Source: Ignavibacteriales bacterium (GTDB taxonomy: Bacteria > Bacteroidota > Ignavibacteria > UBA10030). From it: a DNA stretch of 64,000 bases. Both the position numbers and the translations under genes were made by a program. Below, piece by piece: positions 34,845 through 43,809 of this stretch. The notes below the pieces were generated by a model. It had not been told where the DNA came from and ran no database searches. It saw only the letters and a program-made list of their open reading frames with translations. Where the stretch lies: positions 1 to 64,000 of the forward strand of contig JAPLFQ010000016.1 in assembly GCA_026390595.1 (NCBI GenBank). Reading direction: 5' to 3'. How positions within the stretch are numbered: position 1 is the stretch's first letter; every line of letters begins with the position of its first letter.

Positions 34845-35936
34845 ATGAAATCTATGAAAAGAATTGGCGTATTAACTGGCGGGGGCGACTGTCCCGGCCT
34901 GAATGCCGTAATACGGGGTATCGCTAAGCCTGCCATCTCATATTTCGGTGCTACGGTTGTGGGCATCTTGGACGGTTTTGAAGGCCTGGTTGAAGGGAGG
35001 ATGCGTGAGCTCGCACCGAGGGATGTCTCGGGAATCGTCAACCTTGGCGGAACCATCCTGGGTACATCAAACAAGGGAGATCCGTTCCATTTCCCGGTCG
35101 AGACTCCCCATGGTATTGACATACTGGATTGCTCAGAGAATGCAATACGGAACTATCAGGACTGGCACCTCGACGCACTGATAGCCATCGGCGGGGACGG
35201 GACGATGCATATCGTCGACAAGTTCACTGACCTCGGTCTGAACCTCATCGGTGTTCCCAAGACGATTGATAACGACCTTTCCGCCACGGACGTCACGTTT
35301 GGATACGATTCGGCTGTCACGGTGGCGACGGAGGCGATCGATCGCCTTCATACCACAGGATCAGCACATCACAGAGTCATGATAATCGAGGTGATGGGAC
35401 GGTATGCAGGCTGGATTGCCCTCGGTTCTGGATTGGCTGGAGGCGCTGACGTTATCCTCATTCCCGAGATTCCTTTCCAATGGGAAAAGATTTGCCAGCA
35501 TGTTCTCAAACGCGGAAAACATGGAAGCAAGTTCAGCATCGTGTGCGTAGCAGAAGGCGCAAAACCGGCTGAAGGAGGCCTCGTTGTGCGCGAACAGGAT
35601 TCGAAGCGCACCGACCCGATACGTCTCGGGGGCATTGGCGATGTGGTAGGATCGAAAATCACCGAGATGACGGGGCTGGAGACGCGCGTGACGGTTCTGG
35701 GGCATTTACAGCGAGGCGGGAGCCCCACGCCGTACGACCGGATACTCGCCAGCAAGTACGGTACGAAGGCCCTTGAACTCGCTTCAGAGGGGAAATTCGG
35801 CCACATGGTAAGCCTGCAGGGGAATGAAGTCACCTCCGTTCCAGTGAAGGAGGCTATTCTGAAATTACGTACCGTCCCGCTGGATTCTCAATTGGTCCGG
35901 GCTGCAAGGGCAGTAGGCACTTCTTTTGGTGACTGA
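34845..35936 (+). CDS. pfkA: 6-phosphofructokinase
   Basis: 363 residues. Phosphorylates fructose-6-phosphate in glycolysis. The N-terminus TGGGDCPGLNAVIRG, the loop IGGDGTMHI and the active site PKTIDNDL are visible, followed by EVMGRYAGWIALGSGL. Gly in GGDGT favours ATP as donor, while Lys in PKTIDND is the residue of pyrophosphate-dependent and group III enzymes; the combination is known in actinobacterial ATP enzymes. So ATP use is likely but not certain. Monocistronic, with a GC-rich hairpin after it. Confidence 0.93.
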   Translation: MKSMKRIGVLTGGGDCPGLNAVIRGIAKPAISYFGATVVGILDGFEGLVEGRMRELAPRDVSGIVNLGGTILGTSNKGDPFHFPVETPHGIDILDCSENAIRNYQDWHLDALIAIGGDGTMHIVDKFTDLGLNLIGVPKTIDNDLSATDVTFGYDSAVTVATEAIDRLHTTGSAHHRVMIIEVMGRYAGWIALGSGLAGGADVILIPEIPFQWEKICQHVLKRGKHGSKFSIVCVAEGAKPAEGGLVVREQDSKRTDPIRLGGIGDVVGSKITEMTGLETRVTVLGHLQRGGSPTPYDRILASKYGTKALELASEGKFGHMVSLQGNEVTSVPVKEAILKLRTVPLDSQLVRAARAVGTSFGD

Positions 35937-35968
35937 GTCACCATCATTTCGTATATTCCGATGACATA

Positions 35969-35998
35969 CCGCGGCCCTATCGGGCCGCGGTCCATTCT
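35969..35998 (+). terminator. Probable terminator of pfkA
   Basis: CCGCGGCCC (35969-35977) pairs with GGGCCGCGG (35982-35990) over a 4-base loop. The tail TCCATTCT has few consecutive Ts, so termination may be partial. Confidence 0.55.
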
Positions 35999-36048
35999 CT
36001 GCTTCACCGCTGTATCACAATTTCTGTGAACCTGCGAGGACACCCGCG

Positions 36049-37662
36049 ATGAAGTCTCACATCCTCCATCGATGTGCACTGATTTCTCTCTTCTTCCTGG
36101 TCACGCCTGCACGAGGCGACGATAATGTTTTCAACGTGCGGCAGTTTGGTGCCACCGGGAAGAAAACTCAGAATGCGCAGCAATGCATCCAACGCGCGAT
36201 CGATTCGTGCGCCCTTTCTGGCGGTGGCTTGGTGTACCTCCCTCCGGGTGAGTATTCTTCCGGCACACTCCATCTCCGAAGCCACATCAGATTCCACATT
36301 GAAGCGGGGGCTACACTCTATTCAATCAAGCTGAAGGAAGCGTTCGACAAGGACGCTCTGATCTACGGCGAAGATCTGGAAAACATCTCTATCGAGGGGC
36401 GTGGGACGATCGATGGTCAGGGAGCATACGAGTGGAGGCTCAATGATATCCAGGATGACTTCATTCGCCCGAACATGGAGAGGATGGAAGCACTCGGCAA
36501 ACCCCTTATGCGATCCTTCCCCAGGAAGGATCAGTTCGGCAAGCTTATCCTCCTCCTCCGGTGCAAGGATGTGTACATCACAGGGTTGTCGTTGGTACGA
36601 TCTCCGTCATGGACTATCCATCCGTACGGCTGTGAACGATTAGTGATCGATGGTGTATTCATCCAATCGAGCCTCCCGGAGGGTGTTTGGGCAGATGGAA
36701 TCGATCCGGACGGCTGCAAGGACGTCCACATATCGAATTGCACCATTGAGACCGGAGACGATGCGATTGTTTTCTATTCGATGAACTGGTTCGGACCCGC
36801 GCTCCCTTGCGAGAATATCACTGTTACGAATTGCCGTCTCTCTTCTGCTTCCAGCGCGATCAAGTTCTGCGACGGAAATATGAACTGTGTGCGGAACGTG
36901 ACGATCGACAACTGCACGATCACGAACTCCAACCGCGGAATAGCATTCATGGTATTCGATGGCGGCTATGTCAGCGACGTTGTGCTCTCCAACCTGACGA
37001 TAGACTGCCGTCGGTACGACTGGTTTTGGTGGGGAGATGGCGACCCGTTCCATATTAACATCAAACGGCGCAGCGAAGTGCACAAGCACGTGAAGTTCGA
37101 CAACGAACCCCCTGCAGGTTTCATTCGTAACGTCCTGATCCAGAATGTCATCGCCCACGGCAAGGGTTCGAGCATCATGAACGGACACCCGCAAAGCTGG
37201 CTGGATGGTCTGACGTTTGAAAACGTGAAGCTCTATGTCTCGTCGGATACAACAGTCGCGTACGACAAGGCAGTGCACGCTCTGAAGTTCCAGATGGCAA
37301 GAAACCTGAAACTCAGGAATGTCGAAGTCTTCTGGGGTAAGCCTGGGTCAAATCAGTGGCGTTCTGCGTTGTATGTTGAAGACGTGAAGGACCTCGAGAT
37401 CGATAATTTCGCAGGGCGCCAGGCAGACATCCCGTCTGTGACCCCCGCGTTGGAGTTCAATCGCGTCCAGGGAGCGGTCGTCCGTAATTCCACGGCTCTG
37501 GATGGCACTTCTGTATTTCTCAGCATCGCAGGAGCGGAATCATCCAATATCCTTCTCACCCGTAACGACCTGCGGAAAGCCAGGATTCCATACCAGATGA
37601 GCAAACAAGTGGCGAAAGGGTCTGTCATCGAACTCGAGAACCTCAATCCAACCTCGAAATAA
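36049..37662 (+). CDS. Exported GH28-like right-handed beta-helix protein
   Basis: 537 residues with a short signal sequence. The start of the helix is VFNVRQFGATGKKTQNAQQ and LVYLPPGEYSSGTLHLRSH, typical of glycoside hydrolase family 28 (polygalacturonase-like). ADGIDPDGCKDVHISNC and TGDDAIVFYS keep the catalytic Asp positions. The usual GHG motif is replaced by SASSAIKF and the RIK motif is absent, so the enzyme may act on another sugar or be inactive. It starts the pair with the oxidoreductase gene 32 bases downstream. The ATG at 36049 follows GCGAGGA at a normal distance. Confidence 0.8.
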   Translation: MKSHILHRCALISLFFLVTPARGDDNVFNVRQFGATGKKTQNAQQCIQRAIDSCALSGGGLVYLPPGEYSSGTLHLRSHIRFHIEAGATLYSIKLKEAFDKDALIYGEDLENISIEGRGTIDGQGAYEWRLNDIQDDFIRPNMERMEALGKPLMRSFPRKDQFGKLILLLRCKDVYITGLSLVRSPSWTIHPYGCERLVIDGVFIQSSLPEGVWADGIDPDGCKDVHISNCTIETGDDAIVFYSMNWFGPALPCENITVTNCRLSSASSAIKFCDGNMNCVRNVTIDNCTITNSNRGIAFMVFDGGYVSDVVLSNLTIDCRRYDWFWWGDGDPFHINIKRRSEVHKHVKFDNEPPAGFIRNVLIQNVIAHGKGSSIMNGHPQSWLDGLTFENVKLYVSSDTTVAYDKAVHALKFQMARNLKLRNVEVFWGKPGSNQWRSALYVEDVKDLEIDNFAGRQADIPSVTPALEFNRVQGAVVRNSTALDGTSVFLSIAGAESSNILLTRNDLRKARIPYQMSKQVAKGSVIELENLNPTSK

Positions 37663-37694
37663 AGCTGGTGAAGGGATAAGAAGGAGTCTGGGTC

Positions 37695-38726
37695 ATGAAG
37701 GCTGTAGAGATTTCAAAATTCGGCCATCCTAAAGTGCTGAGGATCTGTGAAGTGCCGCGGCCGGAAGTTGGAGATGGAGATGTCCTCGTGCGCGTACGGG
37801 CTATAGGGCTGAATTTCGCAGAGGTTTTTGCCCGGCTTGGTTACTACCCCGCGATTCCAAAGCCACCCTTCATCCCCGGTCTCGAGTTCTCCGGAATCGT
37901 TGAAGAGGTTGGGAGAGGCGTCAAAGGTTTTCGACGAAGGTCCCGCGTGGTGGGGTTTACGAGGCAGAAAGCGTATGCGGAGTTTGTCGCGGTCCCCGCC
38001 TCGTTGCTGACTCAAATGCCGGTCGGGATGTCCTTTGAGGAGGGCGCGGCTATCGGTGTCGCGTTTCTGACGGCGTATCACGGGCTGGTCACGCTTGGTC
38101 AAATCAGGAAAGGTGAGAGGTTGTTGCTGCACGCCGCCGCCGGCGGAGTTGGAACAGCTGTGCTCCAGATCGCCAGACATCTTGGGGTTCGCGTCTATGC
38201 GACGGTCGGTTCCGATGCCAAGATCCAGATTGCCCGGGACCTCGGAGCTGAGGTCGTCATCAACTACTCTGATCAGGACTTTGCTGAAATAATCCGACGC
38301 GAGACAGATGGGCAGGGAGTTGATGTCATCCTCGATTCTGTGGGAGGAAGGGTTTTTCGAAAAGGGTGGAAGCTGCTTGCACCGATGGGACGATACGTTT
38401 TGTACGGGTTCTCAGCCGTTGCAGGCAGGAAGGGTGTACCAAAGGTCAAAGCCTTGATCGAAGCCGCATCGGTTCCACACATTTATCCACCGTCTCTGGT
38501 TTCACAAAACGTCAGTCTCATGGGGTTCAACTTGTATTTTCTTTTCGACAGAGTTGACTACCTGCAGGAAACGATGGCGATGCTGATGTCCTGGTACAAG
38601 AAAGGTCTAGTGCGTCCCGTTGTAGGTGCCGTCTATCCTTTTGAGAAGATCCGGGAAGCACATACGTTCCTTCAGTCCCGGCAGAGTGTCGGCAAGGTGG
38701 TGGTGACCGTGGGAGAGGGGAAGTGA
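37695..38726 (+). CDS. Quinone-oxidoreductase-like medium-chain dehydrogenase
   Basis: 343 residues. It lacks the catalytic and structural zinc ligands. IPGLEFSGIVEEVGRGVKGF, AVPASLLTQMPVGMSFEEGA and the NADPH motif LLHAAAGGVGTAVLQIARHL define the zeta-crystallin/VAT-1-like branch of the MDR superfamily. It probably reduces quinones or enals with NADPH. The substrate is not identifiable. AAGGAG lies nine bases before the ATG, and it may be cotranscribed with the GH28-like gene. Confidence 0.87.
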   Translation: MKAVEISKFGHPKVLRICEVPRPEVGDGDVLVRVRAIGLNFAEVFARLGYYPAIPKPPFIPGLEFSGIVEEVGRGVKGFRRRSRVVGFTRQKAYAEFVAVPASLLTQMPVGMSFEEGAAIGVAFLTAYHGLVTLGQIRKGERLLLHAAAGGVGTAVLQIARHLGVRVYATVGSDAKIQIARDLGAEVVINYSDQDFAEIIRRETDGQGVDVILDSVGGRVFRKGWKLLAPMGRYVLYGFSAVAGRKGVPKVKALIEAASVPHIYPPSLVSQNVSLMGFNLYFLFDRVDYLQETMAMLMSWYKKGLVRPVVGAVYPFEKIREAHTFLQSRQSVGKVVVTVGEGK

Positions 38727-38802
38727 CAGGGGCAACCGGTGGTCGGGGCTTCGGGAATCTGAATTGTCTGTACGCAGAAAGCCATTTCTTCGTCTGGGAA
38801 CA

Positions 38803-39405
38803 ATGAAAGAGAATCAAACGTGGGTTGGCATTATAGATCCCGATTTCCTTCTGAAGGCCTACTGTTCTGGATTTTTTCCCATGGCCGACGGCGTTGACGG
38901 GGAGATCGGATGGTATTCACCGGACCCGCGCGCAATATTTGAACTGAACGAATTACAGATTCCCCGCAGCCTTTCCCTCACGATCAAGAAACAACCTTTC
39001 GAGATTCTCATCGATACCCGGTTTGAAGATGTGATGCGTGAGTGTGCTGCAAGAAAAGAGACTTGGATTTCTGAAGAAATCATCCAAAGTTATGTAAGGT
39101 TGCATCAGATGGGATTCGCACACAGCGTGGAGTGTTGGAAGGAGGACGTGCTTGTGGGCGGACTGTATGGTGTGGCGATCCGGGGTGCCTTTTTCGGTGA
39201 GTCGATGTTCAGCCGGATGCGTGATGCTTCAAAGGTTGCGCTCGTGTCGCTTGTTGATCGACTCCGGGAACGAGAGTATGAACTGCTGGATACGCAGTTT
39301 GTCACAGAGCACCTTGCCCGTTTTGGGGCTAAGGAAATCACAAGGGATGAATACCTCCGTCGCCTGAAAAAGGCTCTGAAGCAAGAATGCACATTCTATC
39401 CATAA
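38803..39405 (+). CDS. aat: Leucyl/phenylalanyl-tRNA--protein transferase
   Basis: 200 residues. It adds Leu or Phe from charged tRNA to N-terminal Lys or Arg, making N-degrons. The family pattern is clear: LLKAYCSGFFPMAD, IGWYSPDPRAIFEL, MGFAHSVECWKEDVLVGGLY, GESMFSRMRDASKVAL and LLDTQFVTEHLARFGA. The frame extends to a TTG at 38764, but the ATG at 38803 gives the usual family start. ClpS and ClpA partners are not in this window. Confidence 0.93.
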   Translation: MKENQTWVGIIDPDFLLKAYCSGFFPMADGVDGEIGWYSPDPRAIFELNELQIPRSLSLTIKKQPFEILIDTRFEDVMRECAARKETWISEEIIQSYVRLHQMGFAHSVECWKEDVLVGGLYGVAIRGAFFGESMFSRMRDASKVALVSLVDRLREREYELLDTQFVTEHLARFGAKEITRDEYLRRLKKALKQECTFYP

Positions 39406-39492
39406 CCATCGGTATTTGAGAGTAGAAAGTTCGATGCCGGGCAAAAGCAAACATTCCCGTACATATTAAAGCGACCAAACAAGAGGGGTCCG

Positions 39493-40404
39493 ATGTCGTC
39501 ATCGTTCAAGATACCAGTTGTGACACAGACAAATTTCCCCGGATTGAAGCTCGTCAATAGGGGCAAGGTGAGGGATATTTACGATTTCGGAGAGGCTTTG
39601 CTGATTGTGGCGACCGATCGCATCTCGGCCTATGACGTCATTATGGGGGAAGGGATACCGTTCAAAGGGAAGGTGCTCACCCAGATTTCCGACTACTGGT
39701 TTGAGCAGATGACGGATATTATTCCAAATCATCTGCTTTCGACGATTGAGTACGACTTCCCGTCGGAGTGCAAACCGTATTGGGGCGATCTGAAGCAACG
39801 CTCCATGTATGTGAAGAAGACAAAACCGCTTGCCATCGAGTGTGTGGTCCGCGGGTATTTGTCGGGATCGGGCTGGAAGGAGTACAAGCAAACTCAAAGT
39901 GTGTGTGGCATCAAACTGCCTCCCGGGCTTGTGGAATCGGACAAACTGCCAGAGCCTATATTTACACCGGCGACAAAAGAGGACGTCGGGAAGCATGATG
40001 AAAACATCGATTTTGCTCGGGCTTCAGGCATCGTCGGGAAGGAAATAGCCGAACGCGTGCGCGACGTCTCGATCGCGATCTATTCGCGGGCAGCGGCCAT
40101 AGCCGAGAAGAAGGGGATCATCATCGCCGATACCAAAATGGAGTTCGGCATCGACGACAAAGGGGAACTGATTCTCATCGACGAATTACTGACGCCGGAC
40201 TCTTCGCGATTCTGGCCTAAGGACAAATACACTCCCGGCAAGGGGCAGGAGAGCTTCGATAAGCAGTATGTACGCGATTACCTCGATTCCATCGATTTCA
40301 ATCGTCAACCGCCGGCACCGCGTCTCCCGGAAGATATCATCTTCAAGACGACGGCATTGTATCTGGAAGCGCTCAAACGATTGAGTGGCAAGACCTTGAT
40401 CTAA
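39493..40404 (+). CDS. purC: Phosphoribosylaminoimidazole-succinocarboxamide synthase
   Basis: 303 residues, the longer yeast-like form of SAICAR synthase. Key segments are [73 protein letters not shown] and [13 protein letters not shown]. Catalyses an ATP-dependent step of purine synthesis, joining aspartate to CAIR. GAGGGG lies before the ATG. No other pur gene is adjacent. Confidence 0.96.
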   Translation: MSSSFKIPVVTQTNFPGLKLVNRGKVRDIYDFGEALLIVATDRISAYDVIMGEGIPFKGKVLTQISDYWFEQMTDIIPNHLLSTIEYDFPSECKPYWGDLKQRSMYVKKTKPLAIECVVRGYLSGSGWKEYKQTQSVCGIKLPPGLVESDKLPEPIFTPATKEDVGKHDENIDFARASGIVGKEIAERVRDVSIAIYSRAAAIAEKKGIIIADTKMEFGIDDKGELILIDELLTPDSSRFWPKDKYTPGKGQESFDKQYVRDYLDSIDFNRQPPAPRLPEDIIFKTTALYLEALKRLSGKTLI

Positions 40405-40441
40405 TGCCGTTTTCTGGGACGCCCGTTTCGGCCACGTCGAT

Positions 40442-40861
40442 ATGAATAGCGGCTTTCGCATACTGGAGCATCCCTCAGATTTGGGGATTGAAGCTTGGGG
40501 GCCCACCCTCAGTGACGCCTTCAGGCAGGCCGCTTTTGGTCTTGTGTCGATTATCGTCGATCCCACGACCATCAGGGAACGCGAAGAGAAAAGGATGCGG
40601 GTCTCGGGGAGTGACACCGACAACCTCCTTGTTCGCTGGCTCTCGGAGATTCTCTATCTCTACGACGGCGAGGACTTCCTGATGGCAAATGTCGAAATCA
40701 CGAGCCTGAACGATTTCTCCGTCGAAGCAGTGGTCCGTGGAGAGAGCCTCGATCCTGTCAGGCATCAGTCCGGATTAGACGTCAAGGCGATTACCTACCA
40801 TCAGCTGAAGGTCATACAAGAGAACGGGATATGGACAGCGAGAGTCTTCTTCGACATCTAA
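40442..40861 (+). CDS. Archease
   Basis: 139 residues of the archease fold: FRILEHPSDLGIEAWG at the start (with the conserved His and Asp), DNLLVRWLSEILYLYDGEDF in the middle and VKAITYHQLKVIQENG near the end. Archease activates the RNA ligase RtcB by promoting its guanylylation. The rtcB gene follows after one base, which strongly supports the call. Confidence 0.93.
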   Translation: MNSGFRILEHPSDLGIEAWGPTLSDAFRQAAFGLVSIIVDPTTIREREEKRMRVSGSDTDNLLVRWLSEILYLYDGEDFLMANVEITSLNDFSVEAVVRGESLDPVRHQSGLDVKAITYHQLKVIQENGIWTARVFFDI

Positions 40862-40862
40862 C

Positions 40863-42290
40863 ATGCTGCAGAAACTTGACGAATATCGTTACCTGATACC
40901 GAAGACATTTCGGGATGGGATGAAGATCGAAGGACTGATCTATGCCAGCAGCGGATTGATCAAAGCGATTGAGAACGATTTGACCTTGATGCAGGTAGCA
41001 AATGTCGCCACGCTTCCTGGTTTGGTGGGCCGATCGTTGGCAATGCCCGACGCTCATCAGGGCTACGGGTTTGCCATCGGCGGCGTAGCCGCCTCGGATA
41101 TTCAGCATGGAGTCGTTTCCGCAGGAGGTGTCGGATTCGACATCAATTGCGGCGTGCGACTTCTTCGCTCGGAGTATCGCCTCAATGAGGTGAAGCATAA
41201 GCTCGATGTTCTCCTCAACCAGATGTTTCGGGACATCCCGTGCGGAACCGGCAAGAAAGGAATCCTCGCCGGCCTCAGTGACACTGAACTGGACCGCGTG
41301 TTGGAGCGCGGGGCTCTCTGGGCTGTGGAGCACGGATATGGGACGGCCGGAGATCTCCTGCACACTGAGGAGGAGGGGCAGCTACGGAACGCTGATGCGA
41401 GCAAGGTGAGCAGAAGGGCCAAAGAGCGTGGAAGGGATCAACTTGGCACACTCGGATCAGGGAATCATTTTGCGGAGGTCCAGTTTGTTGCGGAACTGTA
41501 CGACGACGAGGCCGCCGCAGCGTTCGGTCTCTTCAGGGACCAGATCGTGGTACTGATTCACACCGGTTCCCGGGGACTGGGCCATCAGGTATGCACAGAT
41601 TACCTTGAAACTATGCAGGAGGCGATGCGAAAGTACGGAATTTCGGTTGTCGACCGCCAGCTCGCGTGCGTGCCGATCCAGACACCGGAAGGGAGGAGCT
41701 ATCTGCAGGCAATGGCTTGCGCAGCCAACTTCGCGTTCGCGAACAGGCAAATGATCACGCATTGGATACGACAGGCCTTTGAGCAAGTTTTTGGTTCCGG
41801 AGATCTGACAATTGTCTATGACGTGTGCCATAACATAGCCAAGGAGGAGACTCATCGCATCGAGGGATCCGCGCGGAGAGTTCTGGTCCATCGGAAGGGA
41901 GCCACCCGGGCATTTCCAAAGCATCGTCCCGAGATACCATCAGATTACAGCGAGGTGGGCCAGCCGGTTCTCATACCTGGGAGTATGGGGACATGTTCTT
42001 ATGTATTGGTTGGCACGGAGCGGGCTATGGAGGAGACGTTCGGATCGTCGTGCCATGGAGCCGGACGTGCGATGAGCAGGCATGCTGCGAAAAAGGACAC
42101 TACCGCAGACGAGCTGCTGCAGGATCTGAGGGAGAAAGGGATTCACGTCCGGGGAGCATCGAAGAGTGGTCTCACCGAGGAGAAGCCGGACGCTTACAAA
42201 GATGTTAGTGCCGTTGTAGATGTTGTGCATAATGCGGGCATTGCGCGCAAAGTGGCAAAGATGGTGCCCATCGGCGTTATCAAAGGGTAA
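40863..42290 (+). CDS. rtcB: RNA-splicing ligase RtcB
   Basis: 475 residues. GTP- and Mn-dependent ligase that joins 2',3'-cyclic phosphate and 5'-OH RNA ends. Metal and catalytic motifs: MPDAHQGYGFAIGGVAA, GGVGFDINCGVRLLRS (the metal-binding Asp and Cys), LGTLGSGNHFAEVQ, LIHTGSRGLGHQV and the guanylylated His in SSCHGAGRAMSR. The substrate in this organism is unknown; bacterial RtcB is usually linked to RNA repair. Coupled to archease. Confidence 0.95.
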   Translation: MLQKLDEYRYLIPKTFRDGMKIEGLIYASSGLIKAIENDLTLMQVANVATLPGLVGRSLAMPDAHQGYGFAIGGVAASDIQHGVVSAGGVGFDINCGVRLLRSEYRLNEVKHKLDVLLNQMFRDIPCGTGKKGILAGLSDTELDRVLERGALWAVEHGYGTAGDLLHTEEEGQLRNADASKVSRRAKERGRDQLGTLGSGNHFAEVQFVAELYDDEAAAAFGLFRDQIVVLIHTGSRGLGHQVCTDYLETMQEAMRKYGISVVDRQLACVPIQTPEGRSYLQAMACAANFAFANRQMITHWIRQAFEQVFGSGDLTIVYDVCHNIAKEETHRIEGSARRVLVHRKGATRAFPKHRPEIPSDYSEVGQPVLIPGSMGTCSYVLVGTERAMEETFGSSCHGAGRAMSRHAAKKDTTADELLQDLREKGIHVRGASKSGLTEEKPDAYKDVSAVVDVVHNAGIARKVAKMVPIGVIKG

Positions 42291-42404
42291 TGAAGACCTG
42301 CGATGCCGAGACGGTCGGAACCAAGGGCGCGCCTTTCTCGTTTCACCAAGTGTATTGTTCTGTGTTCTTTTCTTTTCACCAAATCGAAATACTACGGAGT
42401 ATCA

Positions 42405-43502
42405 ATGCTGCCACTTACTGAAGCCAATGTCCTCCAGGCACTAAAGTCTGTCAAGGATCCTGATTTGCATCGGGATATTGTCGCCCTGAATTTTGTAAAG
42501 AACCTAAAGATTAACCGGAACAATGTCAGTTTTACATTAGAACTCACGACCCCCGCATGTCCCGTGCGGGATCAATTCAAAGTCGATTGCGAACGAGCAA
42601 TCAGAAGCACAATTGCAGATGTGGGCGACGTTGACATCCAAATGACCGCGTCCGTTGCAACACACACGAATCAACAGAAGGATCTTATTCTCCCCGGAGT
42701 CAAGAACACCATTGCAGTTGCCAGCGGCAAGGGGGGAGTTGGCAAGTCAACTGTTGCCGTAAACCTCGCGGTTTCCCTTGCTCTCGACGGGGCGAGTGTT
42801 GGCCTGGTGGATGCCGATGTGTACGGTCCCAGCATCCCTCTGATGTTCGGCATGAATGAGCGGCCGAAGCTTTCGGAGAACAAGCTTGTGCCGCTTGAGC
42901 GGTATGGAGTGAAAATCATGTCGATTGGATTTCTTGTTGACCCTATGCAGGCCGTGATCTGGCGGGGGCCTATGGCGAGTGGGGCGGTGAAGCAGTTCAT
43001 GAGCGACGTGAACTGGGGAAACCTGGACTATCTGATTTTTGACCTTCCGCCGGGAACGGGGGACATCCAGCTTACGCTGGTGCAGACCATCCCTTTGACC
43101 GGAGCGGTTATTGTGACGACGCCGCAGGATGTCGCATTGGCTGACGCCCGGAAAGGGCTAGTGATGTTCAACAAAGTAAACGTCCCCGTTCTTGGAATCG
43201 TGGAAAACATGAGCTTCTTTGTTTGCAGCCATTGCGGACAGAGAGAGAATATTTTCGACTCTGGAGGTGGAAGCCGGACTGCGAAGGAACTCAATGTTCC
43301 GTTCCTGGGTGAGATTCCTATCAACACGAGGATCAGAGTCGGCGGGGACGAAGGGACGCCGATTGTCGTGATGGACGAAGCCTCCCAGCACGCGCAGACG
43401 ATACGCAGCATTGCCCGGAATCTCGCGTCACAGATCAGCATGCTCCATGTTTCAGCACCGCCTTCGCAGAGGGTGGAAATCCTTCTGGGAGGGTCTAACT
43501 AA
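42405..43502 (+). CDS. mrp: Mrp/NBP35-type iron-sulfur carrier ATPase
   Basis: 365 residues. An N-terminal DUF59/MIP18 domain (about 1-90, LQALKSVKDPDLHRDIV) is followed by the P-loop ATPase with VASGKGGVGKSTVAVNLAV and LVDADVYGPSIPLMFG. CSHCGQ provides the conserved CxxC that holds a bridging Fe-S cluster. Such proteins deliver Fe-S clusters to apoproteins. The frame opens at 42303, but GGAG five bases before 42405 sets the start. A NifU-C protein follows after 14 bases. Confidence 0.93.
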   Translation: MLPLTEANVLQALKSVKDPDLHRDIVALNFVKNLKINRNNVSFTLELTTPACPVRDQFKVDCERAIRSTIADVGDVDIQMTASVATHTNQQKDLILPGVKNTIAVASGKGGVGKSTVAVNLAVSLALDGASVGLVDADVYGPSIPLMFGMNERPKLSENKLVPLERYGVKIMSIGFLVDPMQAVIWRGPMASGAVKQFMSDVNWGNLDYLIFDLPPGTGDIQLTLVQTIPLTGAVIVTTPQDVALADARKGLVMFNKVNVPVLGIVENMSFFVCSHCGQRENIFDSGGGSRTAKELNVPFLGEIPINTRIRVGGDEGTPIVVMDEASQHAQTIRSIARNLASQISMLHVSAPPSQRVEILLGGSN

Positions 43503-43516
43503 AGGAGATGTGAGCG

Positions 43517-43747
43517 ATGCTCACTCATGAAATCGTTCAGAAGAGCCTTGAGCATGTTCGCCCCTATCTTCAGCGAGACGGCGGTGACGTCGAACTGGTT
43601 GGGATCACGGATGATGGGATCGTTGAGGTGCGTCTGACAGGTTCGTGCTTATCCTGCCCGATGTCGTTGATGACCTTGCGTGCAGGCATTGAGCGCTCGT
43701 TATTGCTGGCTCATCAGGAAATTCGAAGAGTGGAACAGGTCCGTTGA
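43517..43747 (+). CDS. NifU C-terminal-domain iron-sulfur protein
   Basis: 76 residues. The NifU-like domain alone: VRPYLQRDGGDVELVGITDD and GSCLSCPMSLMTLRAGIERS, whose CxxC can bind or transfer a transient Fe-S cluster. No scaffold or Rieske domain is fused. It follows mrp by 14 bases with AAAGGAG before the ATG, so the two act together in Fe-S delivery (inference). Confidence 0.93.
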   Translation: MLTHEIVQKSLEHVRPYLQRDGGDVELVGITDDGIVEVRLTGSCLSCPMSLMTLRAGIERSLLLAHQEIRRVEQVR

Positions 43748-43769
43748 GGGTGGGGGTGAAGGTTCTCAC

Positions 43770-43809
43770 AAGGCGTTGGCACGAAGAGTGTCAGCGCCTT
43801 TTCTATTTG
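43770..43809 (+). terminator. Terminator of the mrp-nifU operon
   Basis: AAGGCG-T-TGGCAC (43770-43782) pairs with GTGTCA-G-CGCCTT (43788-43800) with G-T wobbles, then TTCTATTTG. The tail runs into the end of the convergent ftsE gene. Confidence 0.75.
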
